Source: Stemphylium vesicarium
Lineage: Eukaryota; Ascomycota; Dothideomycetes; Pleosporales; Pleosporaceae
Assembly (NCBI GenBank): GCA_004380135.1
Contig: QXCR01000154.1
Span: forward strand, 1-64,000
Direction of reading: 5' to 3'
DNA: 64,000 bases
The notes beneath the pieces were generated by a model. The model saw only the letters and a list, made by a program, of their open reading frames with translations. It searched no databases and was not told where the DNA came from. Of the stretch, positions 1 to 10,677 are shown one piece after another. How positions within the stretch are numbered: position 1 is the first letter of the stretch; every line of letters begins with the position of its first letter. Position numbers and translations under genes: made by a program.

Positions 1-409
1 AGGTATATTATATAACTAAACGTATATAATAGCACATTGGATTTTTAGCAAAATCGATACTGTAAACAAAAAGTTGTAGCTTAGAAACGAGAGAGCTTTT
101 TAGTAGACTCTAACACTACTAAGGTTACGCTAGTAAGAGCTTACTAAGCAACTGTTTAGAGACATTAACCTAAAGAAGAAGTTCTAAGCTTTCTAAAACA
201 CCAAAGATCTGAACTATAGCTAGTCTACTTGTCTAGATATATAGCTTTAAAAAAGGTTACTTTTTTAAGGTTGTTTTTATTTTGTCACCCTACTGTATTA
301 TATATTCGCTAATAATATAGTCTACCTTAGGTAGTATAGATAACGCGGTTACGACTCTTAGTATTACTAGTCTTAGCAGCGCTAGTAGTACTAGTAGTAA
401 TAATATAGA

Positions 410-2910
410 AGCTATTAGTAGTTTATAAGATTTATATTTAGCTTCTAAATATTATTACTTTTAGAGTAGCCTAACTATTTAACTAGGTATTCTTTACTAT
501 TACTTTGCGTTTAGTATGCGAGAATTCTCTTAATTTTAAATTTATTATCTTCTTCTATTTTATAGTAGAAGGTTTTCTAGAATAGTATTTTAAGATCTAC
601 TAATTTTAATATATTAATATAAAATCTTAAGTATATTTTTATATTAGATAGAAGGTTAAGTATATAAGTAACTAGTCCCTTCTAGTTAAGAATTAAAAAT
701 AGTCTAATCTTAATATTATTTAGTCTCTTACTAAGTTATATAGTGCGAAGATTCTTTATAAATAGATAAACTTTATCCCCCCTCTTTAGCTAAGGTGCTA
801 TTTTTTATTTCTTATTAATATATAAGATGCTCTAGTATTATGCTTTTTAAAGTTCGCGTTATAGCAACTTATATACTAACTTTAGCTTATTAGCTATAGT
901 AATAGCTACTTCTATTTTTAGGCTTAATAGTATACGTGTAAAGAGATTTAGGTATCTCCTATAATTTGCGTAGAATGGAGTCTATCCTATAGACTCTAAA
1001 AGCTTATTATTATAGGCTATCTATACTATAGATAGTAATAAAACCTAGTTATTTTACTAGTAGTTAATATAGATTTATAGGTAGGCTTTTATTATATAAT
1101 TTATTTACTCTATTTATCTATCTATTTATAGATAATAAGCTATTAATAGCTTCCTTTTAGTACTAATTATAATAAGTAATACTATCTAAAAGTTTAAAGT
1201 AAAGAGCTTATTTCTATTACTAATAATTAACTTTAGTATACTATAATACCTTATAATATAATTATTAATAACATATATAAGTTATACTACTATAGAATCT
1301 TTATAAAAGGCGATATACTTAGCTTACTTTATAAAATAATCTACTACTATAAGAATTACGTTATATAATACTTTAGTAATAGGGTCTCTTAAGACTAATA
1401 GGCCTATAATAAAGTCTATAGAGATGTCTAACTATAGTATATTAGGTAGCTTTATTACTTATATTTCTCTATAGGGTGCGTAGGTACTATATTTATTCTT
1501 CTAATAGTCTATATATTTAGTAATAAAGGAGGTAACTTTATTCTTTATATATAGAAACTTATAATTTCGCTTAATAAGTTCTATTATTTAAGTAATACTA
1601 AGGTAACTATATATAGAGTTATTATAGTATTACTTAATAATTACTTCTTATAATTCTTCTAGTATCTTATTAGTAATTTATATAACTAGATTTAGTATCT
1701 TTACTAGTCCTAATAATCTATCTTTATAGTATATAAGTATTATAGATTTATTAATTATCTTTATTCTTATAATATTATATCTATAGCTAAGAGCGTTAGC
1801 CTTACTATTATCTTTTCTTAGTATAAATATTATTTTAAACTTATATTATTCTAATTTCTATAATTATTAAACTTATTATTTATTAAGTACCTTAGTAGTT
1901 ATAAACGTAACTAAGTTCTTATAATCTAAGAATATTATAAGTTCTAAGTAACTTTTAGTATATACTCTCTAATACTTTAGATAAGTAATAATAGCTAATA
2001 GCTCTTTATTATAAATATTATAGTTCTTCTCTACTCCTAAAAGCTTACGTAAATAATAAGCTATAAGATACTATTAGCCTTTATATAATTAGCTTATATA
2101 TTCTTCTAATATAAGATCTAATAAGTTAGTCTTAAAGCGTAGAGGTTACCCTAATTAGAATATATAGAAGTATAGTAGTATTATACTTATATTCTTAAGC
2201 GTCTAGAAGGCGTCTTCTACTTTTTTACTCTATATAAATAGTGTGTCTTTTCTTATAAATTTTATTAATAGAATAGTAATCTTAAAATAATTCTTAATAA
2301 ATTATTTATTAAAATTTAGGAATTCTAGAAAGGATTATATTTCCTTAGTTATCTTTAATAGTAGTTATTTCTTAATTATCTTAATCTTTTTTTTACTTAT
2401 ACGTACTCTATTAGCTCCTATAATATATTCTAAGAAAGCAATCTCTTTCTTATAAAATTTATATTTCTCTAACTTAAGTTATAAGTTAAACTAGTCTAGA
2501 TATCTTAGTACTATATAGATATATTTAATATATTCTTCTTTATTCTTAGAGTATATAAGAATATTATCTAAGTATATAATAATAAAGATATCTAGATAAG
2601 CTCTTAATATATTATTAATAAGTTCTTAAAATATTACTAGGGCGTTTACAAGCCTAAAAGATATAATAGTATATTTATAATATTTATATCTTATTTAGAA
2701 CGCTATTTTCTATTCTTTATCTTTCTTTATTCTAATAAAGTAATATCTATCTTATAAATTTATTACTATAAAGATTCTTACTTAAGATAATTAATTCTAA
2801 AGTTTTATAATAATTAGTAATAGATATTAATTCTTTACTATAATATTATTAAGCTTATAATAGTTAACGTATATTTTTAGTAGTCCCTTCTTCTTTAGTA
2901 TAAAGAATAT
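410..2910 (-). pseudogene. pol relic: reverse transcriptase, RNase H, integrase, chromodomain
   Basis: Reverse transcriptase lies at about 2910-2500; the YLDD catalytic box (2574-2563) reads YLDN, so a catalytic Asp is lost. RNase H lies at about 2230-1740, with a recognisable 'NKELLAII' block (DKELLAI in active copies) near 2020 and a decayed 'KANALS' block near 1800. The integrase core lies at about 1620-950: the first catalytic Asp survives (codon 1414-1416), the second sits in SNRN where SDRD is expected, and the glutamate of the TDGQTE-like block survives next to stop codons. A chromodomain with a decayed W-x-GY core lies at about 560-425 and marks the chromovirus clade. Stops at former Trp and Gln codons occur throughout. 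Domain limits are by eye, about 50 bp either way. Confidence 0.87.
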
Positions 2911-4907
2911 TAGAAATCCTACTAATAAATTAAAGAGTCTAATATAGCTCTTCTTTAAGTCTTTATTTAGCTACTTTCTTAGTACTTTAAGTTTAATTTC
3001 TAATAGTTAATATATTAGACTAAAGAGTAAAGTTTTTCTTTCTTCTAGAATAATTTTATAATTCTAGAGTTAATATTTTAATAAAGCTTTACTATCTACT
3101 ATTTCTATAAAGAGGTACTTAAATTCTTTATACTCTTTTAGAATATTAAGAGTTATATATTTCTTTAAAACTCTAACTTTTTAATTTAAAGGTGCTTTAT
3201 TAGTATCTATTAAATTAAACTCTTATATCTTAAGGCTATTCTTATATAAAGTTTACTATTCTTTAGTAATATTATAAACTTTTCTTTTATCTATTATTAA
3301 AATTAATTAATTTATAAGCTAACTTATAGTTGCGTCTAGTCTATAATACTTAAATAAGAACTTTTTTAACTTCTAGTTAATTTATAAGTTATATTTTTAT
3401 AGCTAGAGAAGTCCTAATATAATATTATAAGTAGCTAGTCTAAAGACGTCTAGGTCTATTCTTTCTTAGTACTCTTAGATACTAAGTATTATATTAGTAA
3501 TCTTATATATAATCTTACTTTCTTCTAGTATTAATTATCTATTAGTAACTTATAGTAGGTAAGACTAATATTTTTATAGTAGTTAAAGTCTAGCTTTATC
3601 TACTATGTGCGCTAAAATATAGTTTACTTCTAATCTTAAATCTACTAAAGTATATATCTATACTCTATTATGCTATATTAGTAGCTTAATAAGTTCTAAG
3701 AGATTTACTATATTAATCTTCTTAGCTAAGCCTTCTTAGCCGTTTACTAGTTTAAAAAAGACTTAGTTTTAAATTTATAAAATTCTTTTATATTATAGTG
3801 CTTATTATATGCGCTACTTAGGTATATTTACTAGTCGTGTTCCTTATATTTATAGATATAGTTATTAACGTATTATATTTTATATATAATTTATATTTAG
3901 ATAATGTCTTATAAGTCTTTATAACTAAGAAAATAAGTATTCTTATACTTATTCTATAGGTGCTTTAGGTATATATCTTTAATATATATATCTTATTCTA
4001 TCTTATACTTAGGAAATCTATATACTCTCCTTAGAGACTATATAGATCTCTTCTTTTCTAAGTAATAAGTTTTATAAAAGTTATACATATAATTAGTCTA
4101 TAATAACTTAATATAATAGGGGTTATAAAGATTATACTAGTACTAGACTATAGTATCTTAGCTTATCTAGTTAATCTTTTATTTGCTACAAAATTAGCTT
4201 TATAACTATTACTTTTCTACTTCTTTAGTCTATAATAGCTTATTATTTTAATAGTATTATATAAACTCTTAAACGTCTTATTCTAGAATCTTAACTATCT
4301 AGCTATTTAATTCTATAGCGTATATAGTTATCTCTTAGATATCTTTATTAGAAGTTATAACTATAGATTTATCTTATACTTATAGTACTTATTTAACCTA
4401 TTAGAGATTCTTTAGTATTAGTAGGAATTTCTTAATTTCTAAAGAAATATTTTCTTAATCTTAATTAACCTTATAGGCTAGATTATAGAAGTGCTATTAT
4501 ATAATTTATAAGATATTTAGGGTTTCTATAGTATAATCTACTAATTTCTTATTAAGATAATAGAGTAGGCTATTAATCTATAGTAATAGTAACTCTATCT
4601 CTAGTAGGCTTACGTAGGGCGTACTTAATTAATATTTTTTTTTAAATGTAGCTATCTTATTATACTTAGTGCGTAGTAGTTCTACTATATCTTCTTCTAG
4701 TGTATTATACTTCTTATTAGATGTAAGTAAGTTATCTAAGTATTTAGTTCTTATAATAGTAAGATTCTTAATTTCTTTAAGAATATCTTCTCTACTATCT
4801 ATTTAGTATTTAATTATAAGTTTTATAATAATTTTCTATAATTTATTAGTTAGTTTACTAGCCTTTCTAAGTATATTAACTTATTATATAATCTTATTTT
4901 TACTATA

Positions 4908-5800
4908 ATAGTCTTATACTATATAGCCTACTTTACTATAGATATAGTAAGTAATTAGCTTCTTACTCTTATTATACTAAAACTTTAGCTAACCTAGTCT
5001 CTTATTAATATTATTAAGGTATATAGGCTTATAGCTATTTATAGCGTATATACTAAGAACTTAAGATATATAACTTTACTAATATCCTTAGTTAGGGTAT
5101 AAATATTAAAGCTAATATCTTAGTTAGTTATTTATAGGCCCTTAGATATAGATTTCTTAGTTAAATAGTCTTTTCTTTAGTATAAGCTTATATAACTTAT
5201 TATTAATTTATATAGCTTTATTTATAAGTTTATTAAGTATATTAAGATTAAATCTACTTTATATAAGTTTCTTACGTATAGTTAGCTTAAGACCTTATTA
5301 GTATATCTATATTAAAGTATTATTATTCTAGTTAATAACTATAGAGTATTATTAGAACTTAGTTATATAATTAGTAGTAGATCTAGTTTATCTAAGTCTC
5401 TAAATCTTCTATTTTATAACTACTAATTCTTTAAAGAGTAAAAAGACTTCTTTTATCTTAGCTTTAAAGGCGTCCTAGTTATTAATAAGGTTAATATTAT
5501 CTTAGTTATTAATATTATTATTTATATATTAGTATAAGATAGAATTAGCCTATTTCTTTATATTACTATAAAGAAAGGTAGTAGCCTATACGACTTTATT
5601 ATTATTATTAATTCTATTTTCTTTAATATAGAGGTATCTATTAACTTAGAGTAGCTAAGCTTTAAGCTTATTATAATTATTATAGTATAAGTTAGACTTA
5701 TTACTACGTACTAAGATATAAGTAGTATTTATAGTTATATCTAGAGTATCTATTACTATATTACTTATTTTAAGAGTATTTAAAGTATAAAGGTTTATTC
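4908..5800 (-). pseudogene. gag relic with mutated zinc knuckle
   Basis: The segment downstream of the pol relic in minus-strand order reads as retrotransposon gag. Near 5150 there is a block like the end of the gag core ('ATQINNKI', compare IDNRL-type motifs in active copies), followed by a decayed 'PMDLD'-like motif and a CCHC zinc knuckle at 4908-4952. The knuckle spacing CX2CX4HX4C is exactly kept, but all three Cys and the His codons now read Tyr, and one codon is a stop. Each change is a single G-to-A or C-to-T transition. The start of gag is not definable. Confidence 0.75.
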
Positions 5801-5984
5801 TTAAAGGGTCCTAAAATTAGTTCTTAGAAATAAGCTAGGTACGTAATAAATAAGATAAGTTAAGTATAATATAAATAATAATAGATAACTTAAGAGTTTA
5901 AGAATTAAGTACTAATTCTTAGATTTTAAAGTTAAATATAGTAACTATAAGAGTATACTATCTAGTAGCTATATACTTATATAA

Positions 5985-6090
5985 TAGTTATAGTAACTTC
6001 TAATAATAATAGAGTATAACTTCTAGTAATAGTTATAATAGTCGTAATTACTTCTAGTAATAGTTGCGGTAGTCGTAATTGCTCCTAGTA
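5985..6090 (+). repeat. Short tandem repeat, RIPped and unRIPped copies side by side
   Basis: About 31-33 bp units are repeated here, built round 'gtaatagtt...tagtcgtaatt'. The copy at about 6030-6058 has 'ataatagtcgtaattact' where the next copy (about 6060-6090) has 'gcggtagtcgtaattgct'. The differences are all G-to-A or C-to-T, so adjacent units show the state before and after RIP. Confidence 0.6.
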
Positions 6091-6119
6091 ATAGTCCTTA
6101 GCGCAGTAATTAGTCACGT

Positions 6120-6245
6120 AACTACTAATAGTCAGCGTTTTGCAGGATCGCTATCCTGGTCTTGCTCGTGCGGCGCGGTTGCGGCGTGGTTGCGGCGTGG
6201 TTGCGGCGTGGTCGTAAGCGTTTTGACTTCGGGTCGTAACATAGA
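6120..6245. repeat. GC-rich unRIPped patch with 11-bp tandem repeats
   Basis: Within AT-rich DNA this stretch stays GC-rich and holds about three near-perfect copies of 'gttgcggcgtg' (about 6178-6215). On the minus strand it follows directly on the second gag relic and would encode a basic, proline-rich repeated linker (Pro-Gln-Pro-Arg-Arg type). It is therefore probably a gag linker that escaped mutation rather than a new gene. The nominal plus-strand reading frame at 6079-6306 has no coding character that I can support. Confidence 0.5.
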
Positions 6246-6299
6246 ACCTCTTTATATTAGTAAAAATAAAATTATCTTAAGTCTTCTATTAATAGCGTT

Positions 6300-6762
6300 C
6301 CTATAATCTATTATTAATATAGATAGCTAGTTCTACTAGTAAGTATAGATCTACTAGCTTATTATAATATACTAAGCTATTTTTAATTATTTTCTTTAGA
6401 CTATTTTTATATACTATTCTTAGTACTATATTATCTTAGTTAATATATAACTATAGCTACTTAAATTTAGTAGTATATAAAGATACTAATTTAGTCTACT
6501 TTAAGTAAGTAATTACTTTTTTTACTTAGTTTTAAGTATCTATTTTTCTAAGGATACGTCTTATTTCTTCCTTAAAATTAGTTTAGCTTATAAATAAGTA
6601 TTCTATTTCTACTTTAATATCTCTTCTAATAGGGTTCTTAAGGTAGTCTTCTATGTAGGGCTATATCTAGCTAGCTACTTTTCTTTTTATATATATACTA
6701 GCTATAATTGTCTTTTCTTAATTATTAGGTGCGCTATTAAACTCGTAGAATAATTTAATGTT
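6300..6762 (-). pseudogene. Second gag relic, downstream half
   Basis: Read on the minus strand, this matches the core of Ty3/gypsy gag, with an aromatic-rich 'YIEDYL' block, a 'TNFKEEIRRIL.KID' block and a closing 'LAIYINNR' block (IDNR-like). Stops sit at former Trp and Gln codons. It is distinct from the chromovirus gag at 4908-5800, because the same core-end motif occurs twice. The relic is cut at 6763 by the outer pogo-like element and resumes at 10,680. Confidence 0.65.
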
Positions 6763-6764
6763 TA

Positions 6765-6832
6765 ACGTAAAGCACCACCAAGCCGGCCACACCACCAAGC
6801 CAGCCACTTTTTCTTAGCACCGCGAACACCAC
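6765..6832 (+). repeat. Left TIR of outer element
   Basis: This 68-bp repeat pairs with 10610-10677 with only a few transitions. After the tip come two 17-bp direct repeats at 6773-6789 (caccaccaagccggcca) and 6790-6806 (caccaccaagccagcca). Confidence 0.9.
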
Positions 6833-7079
6833 GTATAAATAGCGATATAATTATAATATATAATAATTTTAGATTAATAAAAGAGTAGAATTAAACTTAC
6901 CCTTTAGGCTTATACCTTACGTTAATTTTAGACCCTATAACGCGCTACTACTACCTTTAGTATAGAATATTAGCGGCTCTCTAACTAACTCTATAAAATC
7001 TAATTTTAATATAAAGTACTACTAAATAGCTAGAAGCTCTCTATAATAGAAGAGTAAATAGTTATATGATATATCCTTA

Positions 7080-8411
7080 AGCTTAATTTACGAGGGTTTG
7101 CCCTCTAGCTATAAGAGATAGTAGATATCGTAGATAAACTACTAGCTGTACGCGGTAGAATACCTATTAGTAAGAACTAAGTAGAGCGCTTTATTTAGTA
7201 TATAGAGAAGCTTAAGATAGCCTTTAACTAAGTAAAGAATTACTAGAGAATACTCTAGAAGAACCTAAAAATTATTAGTATCTAATTTAAGCTTATATAA
7301 GAGATAAAAGCTAAGTATAAAGTCTAAAATAATAATATTTATAACTTTAATAAGATAAGTTTCTAGATAAGTATTATTAGCTTAATAAAGGTAGTTATAG
7401 ATTTAAAATATTATATAAGACTAAACTTTATTTAGCTAAGTAATAAAGAGTAAGTTATAATAATTTAGAGTATTTATACTATAAGCTATACTATTCTACT
7501 CTTTATTATCTATAAAGGGCGTATTTATATCTCTACTTAGTATAAGAAAAAGAATACTCTATATAATTAGAAGCTCTCTATATTAGAGAATTGTCACGGG
7601 ATAGGCAGGCAGGGAAGATAGGTGCACGTGATCGGTATATTCACTACGTAGCGCTGACAGGGCGGGGTCAGGTTAAGACAAGGACGTAGCTCAAGGAGCG
7701 TACGACGGGGCGCGTTCGCGCGGAATTTCAGTGATCGCGCAGCTGCTCGCTTAGCAGCTTGGCGCGCTCTCGTTGGCTATTTGGGCCAGCGCCGTGACAA
7801 GAATAGATAGATAAATAATTAACTTACTCTTAAGTAGTTAAAGTACTTTAATTAGTATATAAAGTTGCGTTAGAAGAGATTATATAGACTACTTATCTTA
7901 GATAGCTATAAGAGCTACCTTAACTAGAATTTTAAGGACTTCTATCTCGTATAGAAGATCTTAACTCTTTATATACTTACTTACTTATTATACGTACTTT
8001 AGCTACTTAACGTAGTATATTTCTTATTATTAAAACTAAAGTACTTTTAACGCGTATAAGGCTTAGTATCGCGACGCGTCTTTTATATTAATAAAGAAGG
8101 CTTTTTTTAGCCTTTAAAGACGCGTTTTTTAATATATTTATATATAAGAATTATAAGAAGGCCTTTAAAATAGTAGAGCTAGTTTCTATTAACGCGTAGA
8201 GAGCTCTTAATTACCTTAAAGTCTATCTTTATACGCTATTACTTATAGCCTTACTAGAATTACTCTAGTAGTCTTAAATACTAAGTAATATATACGAATT
8301 TAGCTTATAAGTAAGGCTTATAAGCGATGCTATCGTACAATCGCTAGAAGAAGCTAGAGGAGGCTTCTTAAAGCTTATTAAAGGAGCTGAGAAGATGCTA
8401 TACTAAAACGC
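7080..8411 (+). pseudogene. Transposase relic of outer element (DDE_1, pogo/Fot1 type)
   Basis: The plus strand shows the pogo/Fot1 transposase order. A DNA-binding-side region lies at about 7080-7250. At about 7310-7350 is a block 'KAKYK...IYNFNK', where the catalytic Asp of NFDE is now Asn. After the 208-bp insertion, a 'RLLILDG'-like block and the decayed 'MP.HSSHLLQPLD' block lie at about 7900-8050. The C-terminal coil resumes at about 10266-10380, after the inner element. Many stops occur at former Trp and Gln codons, and frames change. It cannot encode an active enzyme. Confidence 0.8.
7592..7799. mobile_element. 208-bp GC-rich MITE-like insertion
   Basis: A GC-rich block lies inside the AT-rich transposase relic. 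Its ends are inverted (tgtcacgg at the left, ccgtgaca at the right) and it is flanked by a perfect 5-bp direct repeat agaat (7587-7591 and 7800-7804), the hallmark of a transposed unit. It contains no reading frame of note and no sign of RIP. It is either younger than the RIP episode or too short and low-copy to be recognised by it. A 3-bp gaa duplication with a 9-bp TIR is an alternative reading of the same ends. Confidence 0.75.
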
Positions 8412-8413
8412 TA

Positions 8414-8475
8414 ACATGGTTGGCAAGCGAGCGGCCCACGCAAGCGAGCGGCCCACCCCACCAACTTTCTGCGCC
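8414..8475 (+). repeat. Left TIR of inner element
   Basis: Its two identical 17-bp units gcaagcgagcggcccac lie at 8423-8439 and 8440-8456. It pairs with 10201-10263. Confidence 0.93.
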
Positions 8476-8599
8476 CATTTAAGCGCACACTATAGCCACG
8501 TTAAGAGATAATATATAGAAATTTATAAAGTAGATTAAGCAGTATCTTAAGTATCTTTCTTGCATATACGTGAGTTGTGGCTAGTCTCCCTGCACCTCG

Positions 8600-10150
8600 T
8601 GCAGCGCGCTAGAGCCTGGCGGCTAAGGCCTAATCGCGCTCCTCCTTGACGCTCTTTATGGGAAATCTGCTACTTAACCTCGCGTTAAGCGAGTATATTC
8701 TCCCTCTCTCTCTTTATTAAGGTCCCTTACTTCTATATACGCTTTTTCTTACGTTATTTACGCGCTAACGCTACCTTATTAGCTCGCTTAAGGCTAGTAA
8801 TCTAATCGCGCATTAGCTTAGCTAAGAGCATTATAACCTTAGCCTCTTTCTTAAGCTAATTAATTACTTTAATAATAGAGGTAGGCGATAAGCTCTTGTG
8901 CCGCTAAACGCGATTACGTATTAACGTTGATTGAGCCTCAAGCTCACGTACGTTGCTCGGCGTACGAGCCTCCTAGGGAGCCTCTGGTAGAGCAGTTGGA
9001 GTAGGCGTACGGAGCTGTACGTCTAGCTTTAATAGCATAGTATCTAGCTAGAGAGGCACAAGGCCTGCGCCTTGAAAGGCTAAGCGAATATTAGATGAGG
9101 TATACGATCGATTGTACGCTGCCTTAAAGGCTGGCAGGAACTCAAGCTTGGTGATGTGGTTGATGTGATGGCGGATCAGGGCCTCAACCTCACGGCTGTA
9201 CGCGCGCTTTAATGGCGAGAAGCAGCCAACGTTAAGAGGCTAAAGTAGGTGAGATGAGTGAGGTGGCATATAGAGCGTGTAGATATTATTCTCCTTATAG
9301 AGCTCTTAAAACTTAAGCGATTAGTAACTCTTATAGCTATTAAAGATAAGTAGCTAACGTACTCTAACTACTTTCCTCTTAGTATACTTAATAAAGTACT
9401 TTAGCTACTTAACTCTTATCTTATTAGTTGTCTAGCCGTTATCGCTAACTGCGATAGCCTAGTCGCGTGGGATATCCTCCTCGTACCAGGCAGAAAGGTG
9501 ATACTGGCTAGCAAAGATGAGGAATGGCGGTACTGACCAGCTAGCAGCGTTGATCGCAGCGATCGCCGTTACCCACTCGCGATTGCCTGGCTGGATAGCC
9601 TTTGGCCTGCGTCTCCTCTCTAACGCTATCACGATAAGCTAAGTCGTGATCTTGCCTATTATAAAGCTAGCCTTATTAAAGTTATAGACGTTATTATTAT
9701 AGATGCCGTACTTAGCCTTTATCTACTCTACTAGATTAAACTAGCTCTTAATTAGCATAGGATTCTTATATAGAGCTCTCTACCTATTATACGCTTAGTT
9801 AAAACACGTCGTGAGATAGTCTATACGCTTGACAAAGTTGGCTGGCCACTTCTGTCCAACCTGGCCTGCGCCGCGCGCAGCGAGTAGCTTATTAGCCATA
9901 TCACGTATAGCTGCGTACGTAGGCGAAAATCTACGTTAATCTAGATCGATTATATAGCTAATAATTACCTCCTCTTCTAACTAGGTAAGCTTCCTTAAGT
10001 TTAGTAGGTAATCGCCTTAGATAGGCTTTCTAGCGCGTTAGCGTTAGAGCGTTATTTAGAGGACTTTAAATATCTATATAGTATCTCTTATAAACTAAAT
10101 TTAGCTTCTATTAATAGCTAAGATTATAAGATATATATTAGCCTTAGAAG
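8600..10150 (-). pseudogene. Transposase relic of inner element (DDE_1, pogo/Fot1 type)
   Basis: On the minus strand one reads, from high to low coordinates, a DNA-binding region (about 10,050-9,800), a 'VYNFNKASF' block with the first catalytic Asp changed to Asn (about 9,690), and a well-kept 'ERRRRPKAIQPGNREW' segment (about 9,610-9,560). Next come 'YHLSAWYEEDIPRD' (about 9,500), a 'LLIFNSYKSY' block with the second catalytic Asp also Asn (about 9,330), and an almost perfect 'MPPHSSHLL.PLNVGCFSPLKRAYSREVE'-type region (about 9,280-9,190). Frame changes near 9,530 and stops at former Trp and Gln codons inactivate it. Confidence 0.87.
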
Positions 10151-10200
10151 AGGCTAGTAGGGCTTGAATTAGAGGAGCTATGATAGGGAGGAGTTCACAA

Positions 10201-10263
10201 GGCGCAGAAAGTTTGGTGGGGTGGGCCGCTCGCTTGCGTGGGCCGCTCGCTTGCCAACCATGT
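10201..10263 (-). repeat. Right TIR of inner element
   Basis: Its two 17-bp units gtgggccgctcgcttgc lie at 10221-10237 and 10238-10254, the inverse of the left end. TA follows at 10264-10265. Confidence 0.93.
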
Positions 10264-10609
10264 TATACAAGCTACTCGCATCCATAAGCTTGAAGAGTAA
10301 TTAGCAGCGATAAGTAAGCGTAAAACTCGGAAGAGAAAGCAGGTCCAGCACGGCGGCACGATAGAGTACGGTGCAGCAGCATTGTCTATAGCTAAAAGTG
10401 CAGCTATAGATAGTATAGTATTAAAAAGAGCACGTGGTAGTAGTATTTAAGAAAGAGCCTAACTAGCTTAATAGCGCTATAGTAACTATAGTAAGACTAG
10501 GTATAACGCCTATATATACTAAAATAATATAGAAGAAGATTCTAAATCTATTATAAGTGTGTCGTACGTAGAATCTATAGATAATATTAAGTAATTAACT
10601 ATTTCGTAT

Positions 10610-10677
10610 GTGGTGTTCGCAATGCTAAGAAAAAGTGGCTGGCTCGGTGGTGTGGCCAGCTCGGTGGTGCTTTACGT
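10610..10677 (-). repeat. Right TIR of outer element
   Basis: This is the inverted partner of 6765-6832. Its 17-bp direct repeats lie at 10636-10652 and 10653-10669. It is followed by the TA duplication at 10678-10679. Confidence 0.9.

Larger units (their letters stand above)
1..5900 (-). mobile_element. RIP-degraded Ty3/gypsy chromovirus
   Basis: This is an LTR retrotransposon of the chromodomain-bearing Ty3/gypsy clade, read on the minus strand. In order from high to low coordinates I can read gag with a zinc knuckle, reverse transcriptase, RNase H, integrase and a chromodomain, which is the canonical chromovirus order. The DNA is extremely AT-rich and every domain carries stops at former Trp and Gln codons plus Asp-to-Asn, Cys-to-Tyr and His-to-Tyr changes, all C:G to T:A transitions as RIP makes them. 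I could not define the LTRs; the downstream one may run off the left edge of the window. The first 250 bases look less mutated than the rest. No protein could be made from it. Confidence 0.88.
8414..10263 (-). mobile_element. Inner pogo/Fot1-like DNA transposon, nested
   Basis: A 1850-bp element with 62-63 bp terminal inverted repeats (8414-8475 and 10201-10263) starting acatggttggcaagcg, flanked by TA (8412-8413 and 10264-10265). It sits inside the outer element in the opposite orientation. Each TIR has a 9-bp tip and two perfect 17-bp direct repeats. The two TIRs differ by a single indel. The interior is a patchwork of RIPped and nearly intact segments. A DDE_1 transposase relic fills it on the minus strand. 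Confidence 0.93.
6765..10677 (+). mobile_element. Outer pogo/Fot1-like DNA transposon
   Basis: Terminal inverted repeats of about 68 bp (6765-6832 and 10610-10677) start with acgtaaagcaccacc and are flanked by a TA target duplication (6763-6764 and 10678-10679), as in Tc1/mariner/pogo elements. Each TIR holds an 8-bp tip followed by two 17-bp direct repeats. Without the inner element and its TA, the transposon is about 2.06 kb. The plus strand carries a DDE-type transposase relic. It was inserted into a gag gene and was later hit by the inner element and by a 208-bp insertion, and it is strongly RIP-mutated. Confidence 0.9.

Noticed and set aside
6079..6306. Plus-strand reading frame of 75 codons in the GC-rich patch
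   Set aside because: It spans RIPped and unRIPped DNA, has no motif, and the opposite strand continues a gag relic through it.
7592..7799. GC-rich block as an RNA gene or small gene
   Set aside because: Inverted ends and a perfect 5-bp duplication explain it as an insertion; no tRNA or 5S-like box pattern was seen.
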